64,000 nt of DNA. Origin: JAKQEM01 sp964391185. Lineage in GTDB: Bacteria > Patescibacteriota > Gracilibacteria > Peribacterales > Peribacteraceae. Numbering within the stretch: the first letter of the stretch is position 1; each line of letters opens with the position of its first letter. Under the pieces are notes generated by a model. The model worked only from the letters and a program-made list of their open reading frames with translations, was not told where the DNA came from and did no database searches. Position numbers and translations under genes: made by a program. Below are positions 41,091-49,204 of the stretch, one piece after another. The DNA is taken from contig CAYMIX010000004.1 of NCBI GenBank assembly GCA_964391185.1, positions 1 to 64,000 of the forward strand. Direction: 5' to 3'.

Positions 41091-41408
41091 TTACGGGGTA
41101 ATGACGTTAACGACGAGATTTGCGATTAAAAATGCGCAGACACTGACAATCAATCCAATGATCGACCAGCGAATGCGTTCGATGCCTTCAGTTTTTTCTC
41201 CGCGGATGTAGCCGAGTGCAATTTGATATCCGGCGTACATCACGTTGAGCAGGAAGAATAAGCTGATAACACTAAAGACAACCTGAATGAGATGACCGAT
41301 GAAGATAGGGATACACGCAGAGCTCAGCCTTCCTGTGGCAAAATCACATCCTGGAAGCTCCGTGATGATTCGAGGGTTTTGTGCCGATGCAACGGGTACT
41401 CCAAACAT
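41091..41408 (-). CDS. VirB2-like pilin/small membrane protein, 105 aa
   Basis: Two hydrophobic helices (GHLIQVVFSVISLFFLLNVM, IIGLIVSVCAFLIANLVVNV) joined by YAGYQIALGYIRGEKTEGIERI, the VirB2/TrbC-type G-x-K-loop arrangement seen also at 59685-61117. Two cysteines near the N-terminus. The frame is open to 41537, but that extension is encoded by a family-E repeat. TATCCT ends 9 nt before the ATG at 41408, which I therefore prefer, though it leaves no classical signal peptide. Confidence 0.7.
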   Translation of the reverse strand: MFGVPVASAQNPRIITELPGCDFATGRLSSACIPIFIGHLIQVVFSVISLFFLLNVMYAGYQIALGYIRGEKTEGIERIRWSIIGLIVSVCAFLIANLVVNVITP

Positions 41409-41481
41409 GTTGGTTATAGGATACGCAAACTCACACTTTCTTGCAGTGTTCTGGAAGCTTTTCACTCGCTCAGGCGTTGAA

Positions 41482-41550
41482 TTGTTATATTGCTGTATTG
41501 TTGCAGGCAAAAGCCCACTTTGTTCGCTTGCGAACAATATAACAATTTAG
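41482..41550. repeat. Family-E inverted repeat upstream of the pilin-like gene
   Basis: AATTGTTATATTGCTGTATTG and TTGCAGG form the left arm, GCGAACAATATAACAATT the right arm. The words match 21831-21896. It overlaps the 5' part of a longer frame of the pilin gene and creates spurious coding there. Confidence 0.6.
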
Positions 41551-41638
41551 CCATAAAACAGTGAGTTTTACGTAAGCGGTCGATTGCTAATGGTATGATT
41601 TTCTGAGAAAATAGGGGCATAAAGTTTTCAGCAAGAGA

Positions 41639-42637
41639 ATGCCATTTTCCTGGAGTACCACTGATCGGCCAATCGTTGCTCTCGCCCCAATGGCTGGGGT
41701 GACTGACGCGTCCTACCGACAGCTGATTAAGCGTGTTGAACCTCGGACAATTGTGTACACAGAATTTTTGAGCACCGATGCGCTCGCATATGGTTCCAAA
41801 AAGACTAATGAAATGCTGGCATTCGATGCATCAATCGAGCGTCCGTTTATCGTTCAAGTGTTCGGTCATGATCCAGAGCATTTTTTGGAAGCCGCAAAAA
41901 TTATCGAACAGATGGGCGCTGATGGTATTGATATCAACATGGGATGTCCGGCCGCGAAAGTGGTCTCCAGCTGCCACGGTGCAGCGCTTATTCAAAAGCC
42001 AGAGCTTGCTGCAGAGCTCGTACATGCGACAAAGAAGGCAGTGAGTATTCCCGTCAGTGTGAAAACTCGCTTGGGTTGGGGTACTCACGAAACATTGGTT
42101 CCATTTTGTTTAGCACTCGAAGCTGCCGGTGCGGAAGCGTTCGCCATTCACGGGCGTACATACAACGAAAAGTTCACAGGCAAAGCCAACTGGGAACCGA
42201 TCTATGAGCTCAAGCGCCAGGTGAAAGTGCCGGTAATTGGAAATGGTGATATTTCCTGCGCGCAGGACGCACTCGATAAAATTGGTAACCTCGATGGTGT
42301 GATGGTGGGTCGCGGAACATTTGGTAATCCGTGGGTAATGAAAGATGTTGCTGATGCATTGCTCGCTCATTCGTTGACTCGTTCTTCGAACAACGAATCA
42401 ACGAAGAACGATGCCGCATCGCCAACAGTTCTTAGTCTGTCATTCAAGGACAAGATCCCATTCATCCTCGAACACTGCGAGCTTGCCGTTCGTATCAAAG
42501 GTGAAAAGAGGGGAATGATGGAGATGCGTCGCCACCTCAGCAGTTACGTGAAAGGATTCGATGGTGCATCGGACATGCGAAAGAAGCTCGTGCTTGTCGA
42601 AAGCCTTAACGACGCAAAGGCGATATTATGCGCGTAA
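41639..42637 (+). CDS. dus: tRNA-dihydrouridine synthase
   Basis: 332-aa FMN TIM-barrel enzyme reducing uridines in tRNA D-loops. ALAPMAGVTDASYRQLIKRV, the catalytic Cys in NMGCPAAKVVSSCHGAALI, ETxxP-like SIPVSVKTRLGWG, IHGRTYNEKFTGKANWEPIY, VIGNGDISCAQDALDKI and GVMVGRGTFGNPWVMKDV. After GNPW comes an insertion (LTRSSNNESTKND) encoded by a family-H word repeat (42372-42410), then the normal C-terminal helical domain. TATGAT lies 40 nt upstream, so a leader is likely. Confidence 0.94.
   Translation: MPFSWSTTDRPIVALAPMAGVTDASYRQLIKRVEPRTIVYTEFLSTDALAYGSKKTNEMLAFDASIERPFIVQVFGHDPEHFLEAAKIIEQMGADGIDINMGCPAAKVVSSCHGAALIQKPELAAELVHATKKAVSIPVSVKTRLGWGTHETLVPFCLALEAAGAEAFAIHGRTYNEKFTGKANWEPIYELKRQVKVPVIGNGDISCAQDALDKIGNLDGVMVGRGTFGNPWVMKDVADALLAHSLTRSSNNESTKNDAASPTVLSLSFKDKIPFILEHCELAVRIKGEKRGMMEMRRHLSSYVKGFDGASDMRKKLVLVESLNDAKAILCA
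42372..42410 (+). repeat. Family-H word repeat inside the dus reading frame
   Basis: CGTTGACTCGTTCTTCG-AACAA-CGAATCAACGAAGAACG: inverted words with one arm shuffled. The same words (ACTCGTTGATTCGTTCTTCG) follow ruvB at 47021-47042. It keeps the dus frame and adds a polar loop. Confidence 0.6.
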
Positions 42638-42646
42638 AAGGTCTTT

Positions 42647-42973
42647 TCAGTCTACTTTGGGCGTTGCCGTCCATTCCAACATCAGATCTTCGAAAGGTTT
42701 GTCCGAAGTCATACCGAAGACTTGCCACAAGTAACCCTCCGCAGTGTTTTCCATGATTCGATTGAGAGGAATAATGTTTGCGTCGATCGTTCTTCTAAAG
42801 AGCTCAAATAGCGGTTGTAATCGCTTGTTGTACTCACGAGAGACCGGCGGTAGAGCATTCACAAACACTTCTGCAACATCTTGATCAGAAGGAAAACCAC
42901 TCTGCGCCCATGCACACGCATAACTTGTTTGATAATCCCGAAGTTCGTTAAACCCATCGCGTTCAAAGCTCAT
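42647..42973 (-). CDS. Hypothetical protein, 108 aa
   Basis: Small soluble protein with RDYQTSYACAWAQSGFPSDQ, VSREYNKRLQPLFELFRRTI and NTAEGYLWQVFGMTSD. I recognise no family. TAGAGT (42980-42985, minus strand) ends 6 nt before the ATG, so the mRNA is probably leaderless. Convergent with dus. Confidence 0.68.
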   Translation of the reverse strand: MSFERDGFNELRDYQTSYACAWAQSGFPSDQDVAEVFVNALPPVSREYNKRLQPLFELFRRTIDANIIPLNRIMENTAEGYLWQVFGMTSDKPFEDLMLEWTATPKVD

Positions 42974-43004
42974 ACATAGACTCTAGCACGAATTATTTTG
43001 TATT

Positions 43005-43034
43005 AACAAAAAAGCGGAACCGAAGATCCGCTTC
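43005..43034 (-). terminator. Rho-independent terminator of rplA
   Basis: On the minus strand AAGCGGA-TCTTCGGT-TCCGCTT is followed by TTTTT: a 7-bp stem with a TTCG-type loop and a U-tract, 19 nt after the rplA stop. One of few canonical terminators in the window. Confidence 0.88.
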
Positions 43035-43052
43035 ATTGTTAACTTTTAATTA

Positions 43053-43760
43053 TTAGAGTTGTACCTTCACTCCAGGGCCCATTGTTGGGGCGATGTTCAA
43101 GGATGTGATGTAAGAACCCTTGATACCTGTTGGTTTTGCTTCGATGAGACCCTGCATGAGCGCTTCGAGGTTTTCAGCGAGCTTCTTTCCGCCGAAGGAA
43201 ATCTTTCCGAATGGAACGTGGATGATGCCGAACTTATCCATTTTGCATTCGATACGACCTTTCTTCAGTTCGCCGATTGCCTTTGCAATATTTTCTGTCA
43301 CCGTGCCTGCCTTTGGGTTAGGCATGAGACCTTTCTGACCGAGAGTCTTTGCGATCTTTCCGAGGTTCTTCATCATTGCTGGTACAGCAACTGCGATATC
43401 GAAGTCGATCTTTCCATCTTCGATCTGCTTAACGAGGTCGTCGTTACCGGCGATTTCCGCACCTGCCTTCTTTGCATCGTCGATGAGGTCATCTGGAACG
43501 AATGCTGCAACACGGATGTTCTTTCCTGTTCCGTGTGGAAGGTTCACTGTCGTGCGAACGAGCTGGTCAGCCTGTGTTGTATCAGCGTTGATACGAACGT
43601 GCGCTTCTGCTGTTGCATCGAACTTTGTCGTGCTGAGCTGTGAGAGCAACTCGCATGCCTCAGGCATCGCATAACTTTCCTGTTTTACCAGGGCGGACTT
43701 TTCGCGGTATTTCTTACCCCGGTTCGTTGGTCCGGGCGTTTTCTTGTTGGCTGCTGCCAT
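43053..43760 (-). CDS. rplA: 50S ribosomal protein L1
   Basis: 235-aa L1, normal length. Basic N-terminus (NRGKKYREKSALVKQ), then FDATAEAHVRINADTTQADQ, TVNLPHGTGKNIRVAAFVPD, the domain II segment and LGQKGLMPNPKAGTVTENIA. Near the end are GIIHVPFGKISFGGKKLAEN and IKGSYITSLNIAPTMGPGV. Not directly behind rplK; a membrane-protein gene lies between. The leader carries an L1-binding-site mimic (43776-43802), so autogenous control is likely. Ends at a strong terminator. Confidence 0.96.
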   Translation of the reverse strand: MAAANKKTPGPTNRGKKYREKSALVKQESYAMPEACELLSQLSTTKFDATAEAHVRINADTTQADQLVRTTVNLPHGTGKNIRVAAFVPDDLIDDAKKAGAEIAGNDDLVKQIEDGKIDFDIAVAVPAMMKNLGKIAKTLGQKGLMPNPKAGTVTENIAKAIGELKKGRIECKMDKFGIIHVPFGKISFGGKKLAENLEALMQGLIEAKPTGIKGSYITSLNIAPTMGPGVKVQL

Positions 43761-43775
43761 AAAAAGAGGGGGGAT

Positions 43776-43802
43776 GTGGTTTTAGCGCCTTGCGGCTCCC
43801 AC
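43776..43802 (-). promoter_or_regulatory. L1 autoregulatory leader mimicking the 23S L1-binding site
   Basis: The minus-strand leader reads GTGGGAGCC-GCAA-GGCGCTAAAACCAC, 15 nt before the rplA ATG. 23S rRNA helices 76-78 have GGTGGGAGCC...GGCGCC..GAAATACCACC. The paired GTGG/CCAC, the GGAGCC/GGCGC internal element and the A-rich asymmetric loop are kept, while the rRNA hairpin is shortened to GCAA. Known L1 operators in other bacteria and archaea use the same mimicry. Confidence 0.75.
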
Positions 43803-43852
43803 AAATAAGTGCGGATACCTTGCCAGAAGTCCTGCAACGAGTCAAATTGCCT

Positions 43853-44506
43853 TTACGCTAGGATTTTTCCCTTTGCTTTAGGCTTCGTTGCAATCAGTTT
43901 CTTTGGCGCAGAAGGGATGGCCGGAGCAACTGGCTTTGGAGATACAGCAGGCATAATTGTTGTTTCAGTTGCTGCAGGCTGGTGCAATGTAAACCAGGAA
44001 ATGATCAATCCGTAGAGGAGCATGATCAGGTGAATGACCCACCAATCACCGATTTTTTCCGCTGCATCGATCAATCGGAGAACAAAGGAAATGCCGGAGA
44101 AAAGGATGACGAGGAGCCCGATAAATTTCCATGTGACAAAGAACAGTGCGCCAGGGATTGCTTTGGAAGCAGAGTCTATTGTGCGCAATCGCGCATCATG
44201 CCAAAGGAGAAGTCCACCACCGATCAAAAACACAATGAGTAGTCCCACGTACGTCATTTCTGCGAGGGGGCGTTGTGCACATACTGCATAGAGTGCAGGC
44301 AAAGCACCGGATGTCATCAGCAAGATTGCAAGCATCTGTACGAGGTAACAGTATGCGGCGTACGCGACTGATTCTGCGCGAGCGCCCGACCGGAAGACGA
44401 CAGGTAACACTAAGAGTGTGAAAAGCCCGAGGACCATCAACGGCAAACTAACGCCGTAGGGGAGCCCGACTGATTCAAAAAGAGATGTAAGGGAGATAGG
44501 GTTCAT
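43853..44506 (-). CDS. Multi-pass membrane protein between rplK and rplA, 217 aa
   Basis: Five or six hydrophobic helices (SLPLMVLGLFTLLVLPVVF, CYLVQMLAILLMTSGALPAL, YVGLLIVFLIGGGLLLW, FIGLLVILFSGISFVL, WWVIHLIMLLYGLIISWF), then an Ala/Pro/Lys/Thr-rich cytoplasmic tail (SPKPVAPAIPSAPKKLIATK). Unrecognised. It splits the usual rplK-rplA pair. Confidence 0.78.
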   Translation of the reverse strand: MNPISLTSLFESVGLPYGVSLPLMVLGLFTLLVLPVVFRSGARAESVAYAAYCYLVQMLAILLMTSGALPALYAVCAQRPLAEMTYVGLLIVFLIGGGLLLWHDARLRTIDSASKAIPGALFFVTWKFIGLLVILFSGISFVLRLIDAAEKIGDWWVIHLIMLLYGLIISWFTLHQPAATETTIMPAVSPKPVAPAIPSAPKKLIATKPKAKGKILA

Positions 44507-44585
44507 TGTTGCTCGGAAAAAACAATGGATCCAGAGTACGTGTGACGATTAAACTTTGCACGCCAAAGAGATTGCACGTTCGACA

Positions 44586-44665
44586 GTTAACTCGTTAATT
44601 AGTTAATTCGTTAATTAGAATGCATGCAAAACTAGTTAACGAATTAACGAGTTAACTAATTAACA
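44586..44665. repeat. Family-C inverted repeat of GTTAACTCG/TTAATTAG words
   Basis: GTTAACTCGTTAATTAG and TTAATTCGTTAATTAG form the left arm, TAGTTAACGAATTAACG and AGTTAACTAATTAAC the right arm, with the central spacer AATGCATGCAAAAC. It sits right after the rplK stop codon on the minus strand. Each arm itself is a tandem of the same word. Confidence 0.75.
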
Positions 44666-44671
44666 AACAGA

Positions 44672-45094
44672 TCATTCAACAGTGACTCCCATACTCCTCG
44701 CAGTTCCAGCGATGGACTGCATAGCGGATTCCACATCAGTCGTGTTGAGGTCGGGCATCTTAGCTTCGGCGATTTCCTTGAGCTGAGCCTTGGTGATTTT
44801 ACCGACTTTGTTCTTGTTCGGTTCACCGCTACCTGCCTGGATTTTCGCTTTCTCTTTGATCATTTCGGAAGCAGCTGGCTGTTTTGTGACGAATGTGAAG
44901 GTACGGTCATCGTACACAGTGATAACGACCGGGATCATCTTTCCCATGTTGTCCTTCGTTGCAGCGTTAAACTGGGTGCAAAAGCCCTGGATGTCCACAC
45001 CAGCCTGACCGAGCGCTGGGCCCAGTGGAGGAGCGGGGTTTGCCTGGCCGCCACGAGCGACGACTTTAACGACTTTCTTAATGTTCTTTGCCAT
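44672..45094 (-). CDS. rplK: 50S ribosomal protein L11
   Basis: 140 aa. KVVKVVARGGQANPAPPLGP, ALGQAGVDIQGFCTQFNAAT, VITVYDDRTFTFVTKQPAAS and C-terminal KITKAQLKEIAEAKMPDLNT with SIAGTARSMGV: both L11 domains complete. The frame extends to 45202, but the added residues are repeat-derived and the family start fixes 45094. Followed by a family-C hairpin instead of a canonical terminator. Confidence 0.96.
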   Translation of the reverse strand: MAKNIKKVVKVVARGGQANPAPPLGPALGQAGVDIQGFCTQFNAATKDNMGKMIPVVITVYDDRTFTFVTKQPAASEMIKEKAKIQAGSGEPNKNKVGKITKAQLKEIAEAKMPDLNTTDVESAMQSIAGTARSMGVTVE

Positions 45095-45149
45095 AGTGCG
45101 GCGTAGGGTAGGGGCTGATTTGGTTACTGTAAAGGGAAAATTCGAGTGA

Positions 45150-45226
45150 AAGTACGGAAGTAAGGCGGTATGGAGGTACGGCGGGTTCCTCCTTAACTGC
45201 AATACACCGTTAGTTCCTTACTGTCC
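45150..45226. repeat. Family-F inverted repeat upstream of rplK
   Basis: AGTACGGAAGTAAGGCGGTA and TGGAGGTACGGCGGG against TTCCTCCTTAACTGC, AATACACCGTTAGTTCC and TTACT. It overlaps the stop of the 45218-45793 gene. Words match 19087-19160. Confidence 0.55.
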
Positions 45227-45793
45227 TGTTAAGGTATCGATAAATTCGCCCATCATCTCTTCTTTTCCAGTTGTGACACGAAATTCATAGAGGCGTTCAC
45301 GGACGCGAATGAGGATAATGCGTTCTGCGCTAATACTCGGGTCGATGAATGTAAGGATATTGCGCGTTGGCCCTCCTGCGCTTTGCTCTGTTTCATCGCG
45401 TAAATCGCTGACGCTTGGTGAAAAAGCTGTGAGAAGAGCTTCTTTGAGGGCGACGAAATAGTCTTTGACGTTGCGAGAGTCTACCCAAGTGATGGATCCT
45501 ATGCGGTCATTATTACTCATAATGGCGTACGACTTCACTTCTGTTCCATCACGGACAATCTGTGCGATCAGACTGATGTCGCTTGTTTGCTGAATTGTCA
45601 TGTTTTGAGAGCCAGCAACAGCTTCTACGTCTGGGCCTGTCTGCTTAGCGACTGCACCATCTGGAACCTCTTCACCATCAGGAGTGACCTGTGCGGCATA
45701 GTCATCGCTCCCGACGTAATAATCCGTGACGCCGAGGCCGACGAGGAGGAGAACGAGAACAGCGGTGATTGTCACTTTGGAACGGTTGTTCAT
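45218..45793 (-). CDS. Membrane-anchored hypothetical protein, 191 aa
   Basis: One N-terminal membrane helix (VTITAVLVLLLVGLGVTDYY), an acidic linker and an extracytoplasmic alpha/beta domain (VRDGTEVKSYAIMSNNDRIG, FVALKEALLTAFSPSVSDLR, RNILTFIDPSISAERIILIR, LYEFRVTTGKEEMMGEFI). The pattern loosely recalls PsbP-like/DUF domains also seen in the pair at 51912-53528. Unrecognised. Confidence 0.72.
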   Translation of the reverse strand: MNNRSKVTITAVLVLLLVGLGVTDYYVGSDDYAAQVTPDGEEVPDGAVAKQTGPDVEAVAGSQNMTIQQTSDISLIAQIVRDGTEVKSYAIMSNNDRIGSITWVDSRNVKDYFVALKEALLTAFSPSVSDLRDETEQSAGGPTRNILTFIDPSISAERIILIRVRERLYEFRVTTGKEEMMGEFIDTLTGQ

Positions 45794-45961
45794 AACGGGG
45801 TGAGGAAAGTTTGCTTAACGCATGATACGTGTCATTGGCATGAGGAAATAGCCGATATTAGTTACGTATTAAAGAATAGGTGATATGTAAAGTCAACTAT
45901 GCGAAAAAATCATGCCACACTCGTATGTGTGGTCCAAAACCGTATGATACACTCCGAGCCT

Positions 45962-47011
45962 ATGACGTTGCAGCGGACAAAGCAGGTAACACCGGTAGCA
46001 GTTCTTCAACCGGTGAAGGAAGTAGGAGAATCAGAAGCCTTGGAGCAAAGTCTGCGTCCACGAGTGCTCCAGGACTACGTTGGGCAACGCAAAATCAAAG
46101 AACATTTGCAGATTCATATTGGTGCAGCACGTACGCGCACCGAGCCGCTTGGCCATACACTCTTATATGGACCTCCAGGATTGGGGAAGACAACACTCGC
46201 GCACATCATCGCTCACGAAATGAGTGCGCAGCTCCGTGCTACGAGCGGTCCTGCGATCGAAAAACCAGGTGACTTGGCTTCACTCCTGACAAATCTTGGG
46301 GAAGGGGACGTGTTATTTATCGATGAAATTCATCGCCTGCGCCCAGCGATAGAAGAAGTGTTGTATGGAGCGATGGAAGATTTCATTCTCGACATCGTCA
46401 TTGGCAAAGGCCCAACTGCGCGTTCGGTTCGCTTGAATTTGAAGCCGTTCACATTGGTCGCTGCGACGACAAAAGCAGGCGCAGTAAGCGCACCGTTGCG
46501 TGATCGCTTTTTGCATCAGTTCAAGCTCGCATTCTACGAACCGGAAGAAATGCAGCAGATCGTCACGCGTTCGGCCGATATTCTTGGAACAAGTCTGGAA
46601 GGTGACGCAGCCAAGATGATTGCCGCATGTAGCCGCGCTACGCCACGTATAGGCAACCGACTCACGCGTGCAGTCCGAGACTTCGCACAAGTCCGTGGCG
46701 AAGGATGCATCAATGCTGAGGCCGTTCAGCGCACACTGGACTCCCTCGATGTCGACCACGAAGGACTCGATGCAACAGACAGACAATTACTCGGAGCGAT
46801 TATCGATATGTTCAGTGGTGGACCAGTCGGACTTTCTACTCTTGCCGCAGTTCTTTCTGAGGAAGAAGAAACAATTGAAGATGTGTACGAGCCATTCCTG
46901 ATGCAACAAGGCTTTCTCCAGCGTACACCAAAAGGACGTGTGGCAACGAAGAAGGCGTATGAGAAAATGGGGAAGCAGATTCCAGAGGGTAGCCAGTTGT
47001 CGATGCTGTAA
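45962..47011 (+). CDS. ruvB: Holliday junction branch migration helicase RuvB
   Basis: 349 aa. RPRVLQDYVGQRKIKEHL, Walker A YGPPGLGKTTLAHIIA, SGPAIEKPGDLASLLTNL, Walker B VLFIDEIHRL, sensor I TLVAATTKAGAVSAPLRDRF, arginine finger RATPRIGNRLTRAVRDFA and a winged-helix end with VYEPFLMQQGFLQRTPKGR. Three in-frame starts exist (45899, 45944, 45962). TATGAT at 45943-45948 favours 45962. Family-H words follow the stop. Confidence 0.95.
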   Translation: MTLQRTKQVTPVAVLQPVKEVGESEALEQSLRPRVLQDYVGQRKIKEHLQIHIGAARTRTEPLGHTLLYGPPGLGKTTLAHIIAHEMSAQLRATSGPAIEKPGDLASLLTNLGEGDVLFIDEIHRLRPAIEEVLYGAMEDFILDIVIGKGPTARSVRLNLKPFTLVAATTKAGAVSAPLRDRFLHQFKLAFYEPEEMQQIVTRSADILGTSLEGDAAKMIAACSRATPRIGNRLTRAVRDFAQVRGEGCINAEAVQRTLDSLDVDHEGLDATDRQLLGAIIDMFSGGPVGLSTLAAVLSEEEETIEDVYEPFLMQQGFLQRTPKGRVATKKAYEKMGKQIPEGSQLSML

Positions 47012-47020
47012 GTATCGTAA

Positions 47021-47042
47021 ACTCGTTGATTCGTTCTTCGAG
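47021..47042 (+). repeat. Family-H word repeat after ruvB
   Basis: ACTCGTTGATTCGTTCTTCG plus AG, 9 nt after the ruvB stop. It forms a short CTCG...CGAG hairpin and shares its words with the in-frame insertion in dus (42372-42410). Confidence 0.5.
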
Positions 47043-47089
47043 AGCATGAGTAAAGCAAGATACGCATTTACGAAGCACGTGAGTGTTCG

Positions 47090-47326
47090 TTATATTGTAG
47101 CTCGCACCAACACCTGCTTAATCATTTGATCACGCTCACGCTCAGCAACCGCTTTAAGCAGCGAACGTCGGGAGATTTTAGTGACGAACATGAAGTGCCC
47201 TTTCACCGATACCGGAGTGGAGAAGATAGCGTCATCAGCGCTTACGCTGTGTGCACTCGCAAAGGCTGGCATTATCAATGAAACCATCAGAGTAAGTGTG
47301 GCGATGATGCGCTTGATGTGAGTCAT
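47090..47326 (-). CDS. Small secreted protein, 78 aa
   Basis: Signal peptide KRIIATLTLMVSLIMPAFAS, cleavage near ASA-HS, and a mature part of about 53 residues with AIFSTPVSVKGHFMFVTKIS and RERDQMIKQVLVRATI. Unrecognised. Leader is pyrimidine-rich (CATCCCTCCTCTATC), without Shine-Dalgarno. Confidence 0.62.
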   Translation of the reverse strand: MTHIKRIIATLTLMVSLIMPAFASAHSVSADDAIFSTPVSVKGHFMFVTKISRRSLLKAVAERERDQMIKQVLVRATI

Positions 47327-47473
47327 GATAGAGGAGGGATGTTAAGATAAATTGTCATACCCCTATGTGCGTCGGCTCTCCATCACGGAGATTACATGAA
47401 GACAAAATGTGTACAAGACAGTAGCACATGGGTTTTAGGGCTCTGTCCAGACCAGTTCAAAGTGTTCGCTTGG

Positions 47474-48580
47474 TTAAGCCATCAATCGATCAATGTGTGC
47501 ATACATTTGTTGCACGAACTCCGATCGGCTGAACTTCTTGGCCTGCGATATACACTTCTCCTTTGTATATTTTTTGTGTTCAAACGATTCGATGGTTTTA
47601 GCCAAAGATTCAGCGGTTGGTTCATTAAAGAAGCATCCAGTTACATCCTCAATCACTGTCTCGAGCGCGCCGCCGGACTTGAATGCGATCACCGGAGTTC
47701 CGCATGCCATCGATTCCAATGGAACGAGTCCGAAGTCTTCGTCACCAGGGAAGATGGTGGCGATTGCGTTACCGTAGAGGTCGACGAGTTCATCACCCGT
47801 GCGTCGTCCGTAGAATTCAATCGTGGGACCTGCGAGACGCTTGAGGCGGTTCATATCTGGGCCATCACCAACAATCTTCAGATGTTTCTTGGTTTGGTTA
47901 CATGCTTCAATTGCGAGATCGACTCTTTTATAGGGCACCAATGTCGAAACTATCAGAAAGTATGGACCTGACTCTGTATTGATCTTGTTTGGTTTCGCGT
48001 TTAACCAAGTATCAGCGATAGGTGGATAGAGGACTATGCTTTCGCGTTCCCAATAAAGTTTGATACGACGTTGAACTTCTTTGGATGCAGCGAGCAATAC
48101 ATCTGGTCGTGGAGCAACTTCGGCGTCCCAGATTCGGAGCTTGTGGAAGATCACGGAGAGATAGAATCGTTTCAATGGTCCGAATAGTCCTCGTCCTGCT
48201 TGGTTCTGAACGTCGTGTGTGCGATCCCAGAGGTAACGGGCTGGGGAATGGATGAAGCTGATGTGTTTTGGTTTGCCGTTCGTGATAATCCCGTGGGCGA
48301 ATGCAGAGGAACTGCTGATAACGAGATCGTACTCAGAAAGGTCAAAGGCTTCGATAGCTTTGGGGAACTGCCTGAGATACCGATGATGATTGAACGACGT
48401 CGCGCTTTCTTGAAGAATGCTTGGTCGCACTCTTGCTTTAGGAAACCAGTCGCCGAGTTTCTGTTCGTCGTAGAGAAGTGTGTAGATAGGTGCATCAGGA
48501 AACATGTCTGCGAGTACGCGCAGCGTGCCTTCGGCGCCGCCTTTCATTGTGAGGAGTTCGTGGACAAGTGCGACCTTCAT
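47474..48580 (-). CDS. GT4 glycosyltransferase
   Basis: 368-aa GT-B enzyme. MKVALVHELLTMKGGAEGTL at the N-terminus, acceptor-domain HSPARYLWDRTHD, C-terminal YFLIVSTLVPYKRVDLAIEA, LKIVGDGPDMNRLKRL, and the donor-site EX7E-type motif FPGDEDFGLVPLESMACGTP with VIAFKSGGALETV. Such enzymes build cell-surface glycans; donor and acceptor unknown. TACCCT ends 9 nt before the ATG at 48580. Frame open to 48601 but the family N-terminus decides. Confidence 0.92.
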   Translation of the reverse strand: MKVALVHELLTMKGGAEGTLRVLADMFPDAPIYTLLYDEQKLGDWFPKARVRPSILQESATSFNHHRYLRQFPKAIEAFDLSEYDLVISSSSAFAHGIITNGKPKHISFIHSPARYLWDRTHDVQNQAGRGLFGPLKRFYLSVIFHKLRIWDAEVAPRPDVLLAASKEVQRRIKLYWERESIVLYPPIADTWLNAKPNKINTESGPYFLIVSTLVPYKRVDLAIEACNQTKKHLKIVGDGPDMNRLKRLAGPTIEFYGRRTGDELVDLYGNAIATIFPGDEDFGLVPLESMACGTPVIAFKSGGALETVIEDVTGCFFNEPTAESLAKTIESFEHKKYTKEKCISQAKKFSRSEFVQQMYAHIDRLMA

Positions 48581-48698
48581 ATCTTCTCTAGGGTAGCGCA
48601 AGGTGACTCTGTCCGCGCAGACATTTTCTGCTCGTAAAAAATCAGCATTTTTGCTACACTACGCACACACATTTACATACATATCCATTCCCTCACAC

Positions 48699-49022
48699 AT
48701 GATAAGTTCTTCCGCAAGTTTTGGCTCTGCAGCGATGTTGAGATTAGCGAGGAAGAAGGGGAATACGTGCAGAATGAATGCGCATGCGTCATGGGATCAG
48801 CTTTGTACTGCGCTTGAGCATGGGCCCGTTCTTATTCGTTGTGTTGGTGATGATGGTCGTAGGATGTCTCGTATTGTGATTGGTATTCATGCGCATGTTG
48901 TATTAGTGAAAGAATGTGAGAATGGTTTGATCACGCGCATTACACCGGAAGCTTTTGTTCAGTCGTGGTCTGGTTGTACAGATACGATTGATGCTCACGG
49001 TTGGATGATGTCGGTGGAATGA
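48699..49022 (+). CDS. Hypothetical protein, 107 aa (C39-like fold possible)
   Basis: SWDQLCTALEHGPVLIRCVG, IGIHAHVVLVKECENGLITR and ITPEAFVQSWSGCTDTIDAH resemble the His-containing half of C39-like papain-fold domains (xxGPVxxxV, HxVVLV, eF...W). The catalytic Cys half is absent, so at best a fragment or a degenerate version. Leader carries ATCCATTCCCTCAC, nearly the same as before the gene at 12601. Confidence 0.6.
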   Translation: MISSSASFGSAAMLRLARKKGNTCRMNAHASWDQLCTALEHGPVLIRCVGDDGRRMSRIVIGIHAHVVLVKECENGLITRITPEAFVQSWSGCTDTIDAHGWMMSVE

Positions 49023-49204
49023 TCTTCTTTTCCACCTTTGTCCGCGACAAAGGTGGAGCCAAAGCGCCTGCGCGCCAGTGCTCCTCCGCCTGGCCCCGCG
49101 TCTCCTCAGCGACGTCGACTCGGTTACGACATCGCTTCGTCGACATAACGATCGGGGCCTCCCGCAACACCCCCCGTGGCGCGCAACCCCTCCGGTGGAA
49201 GTTT

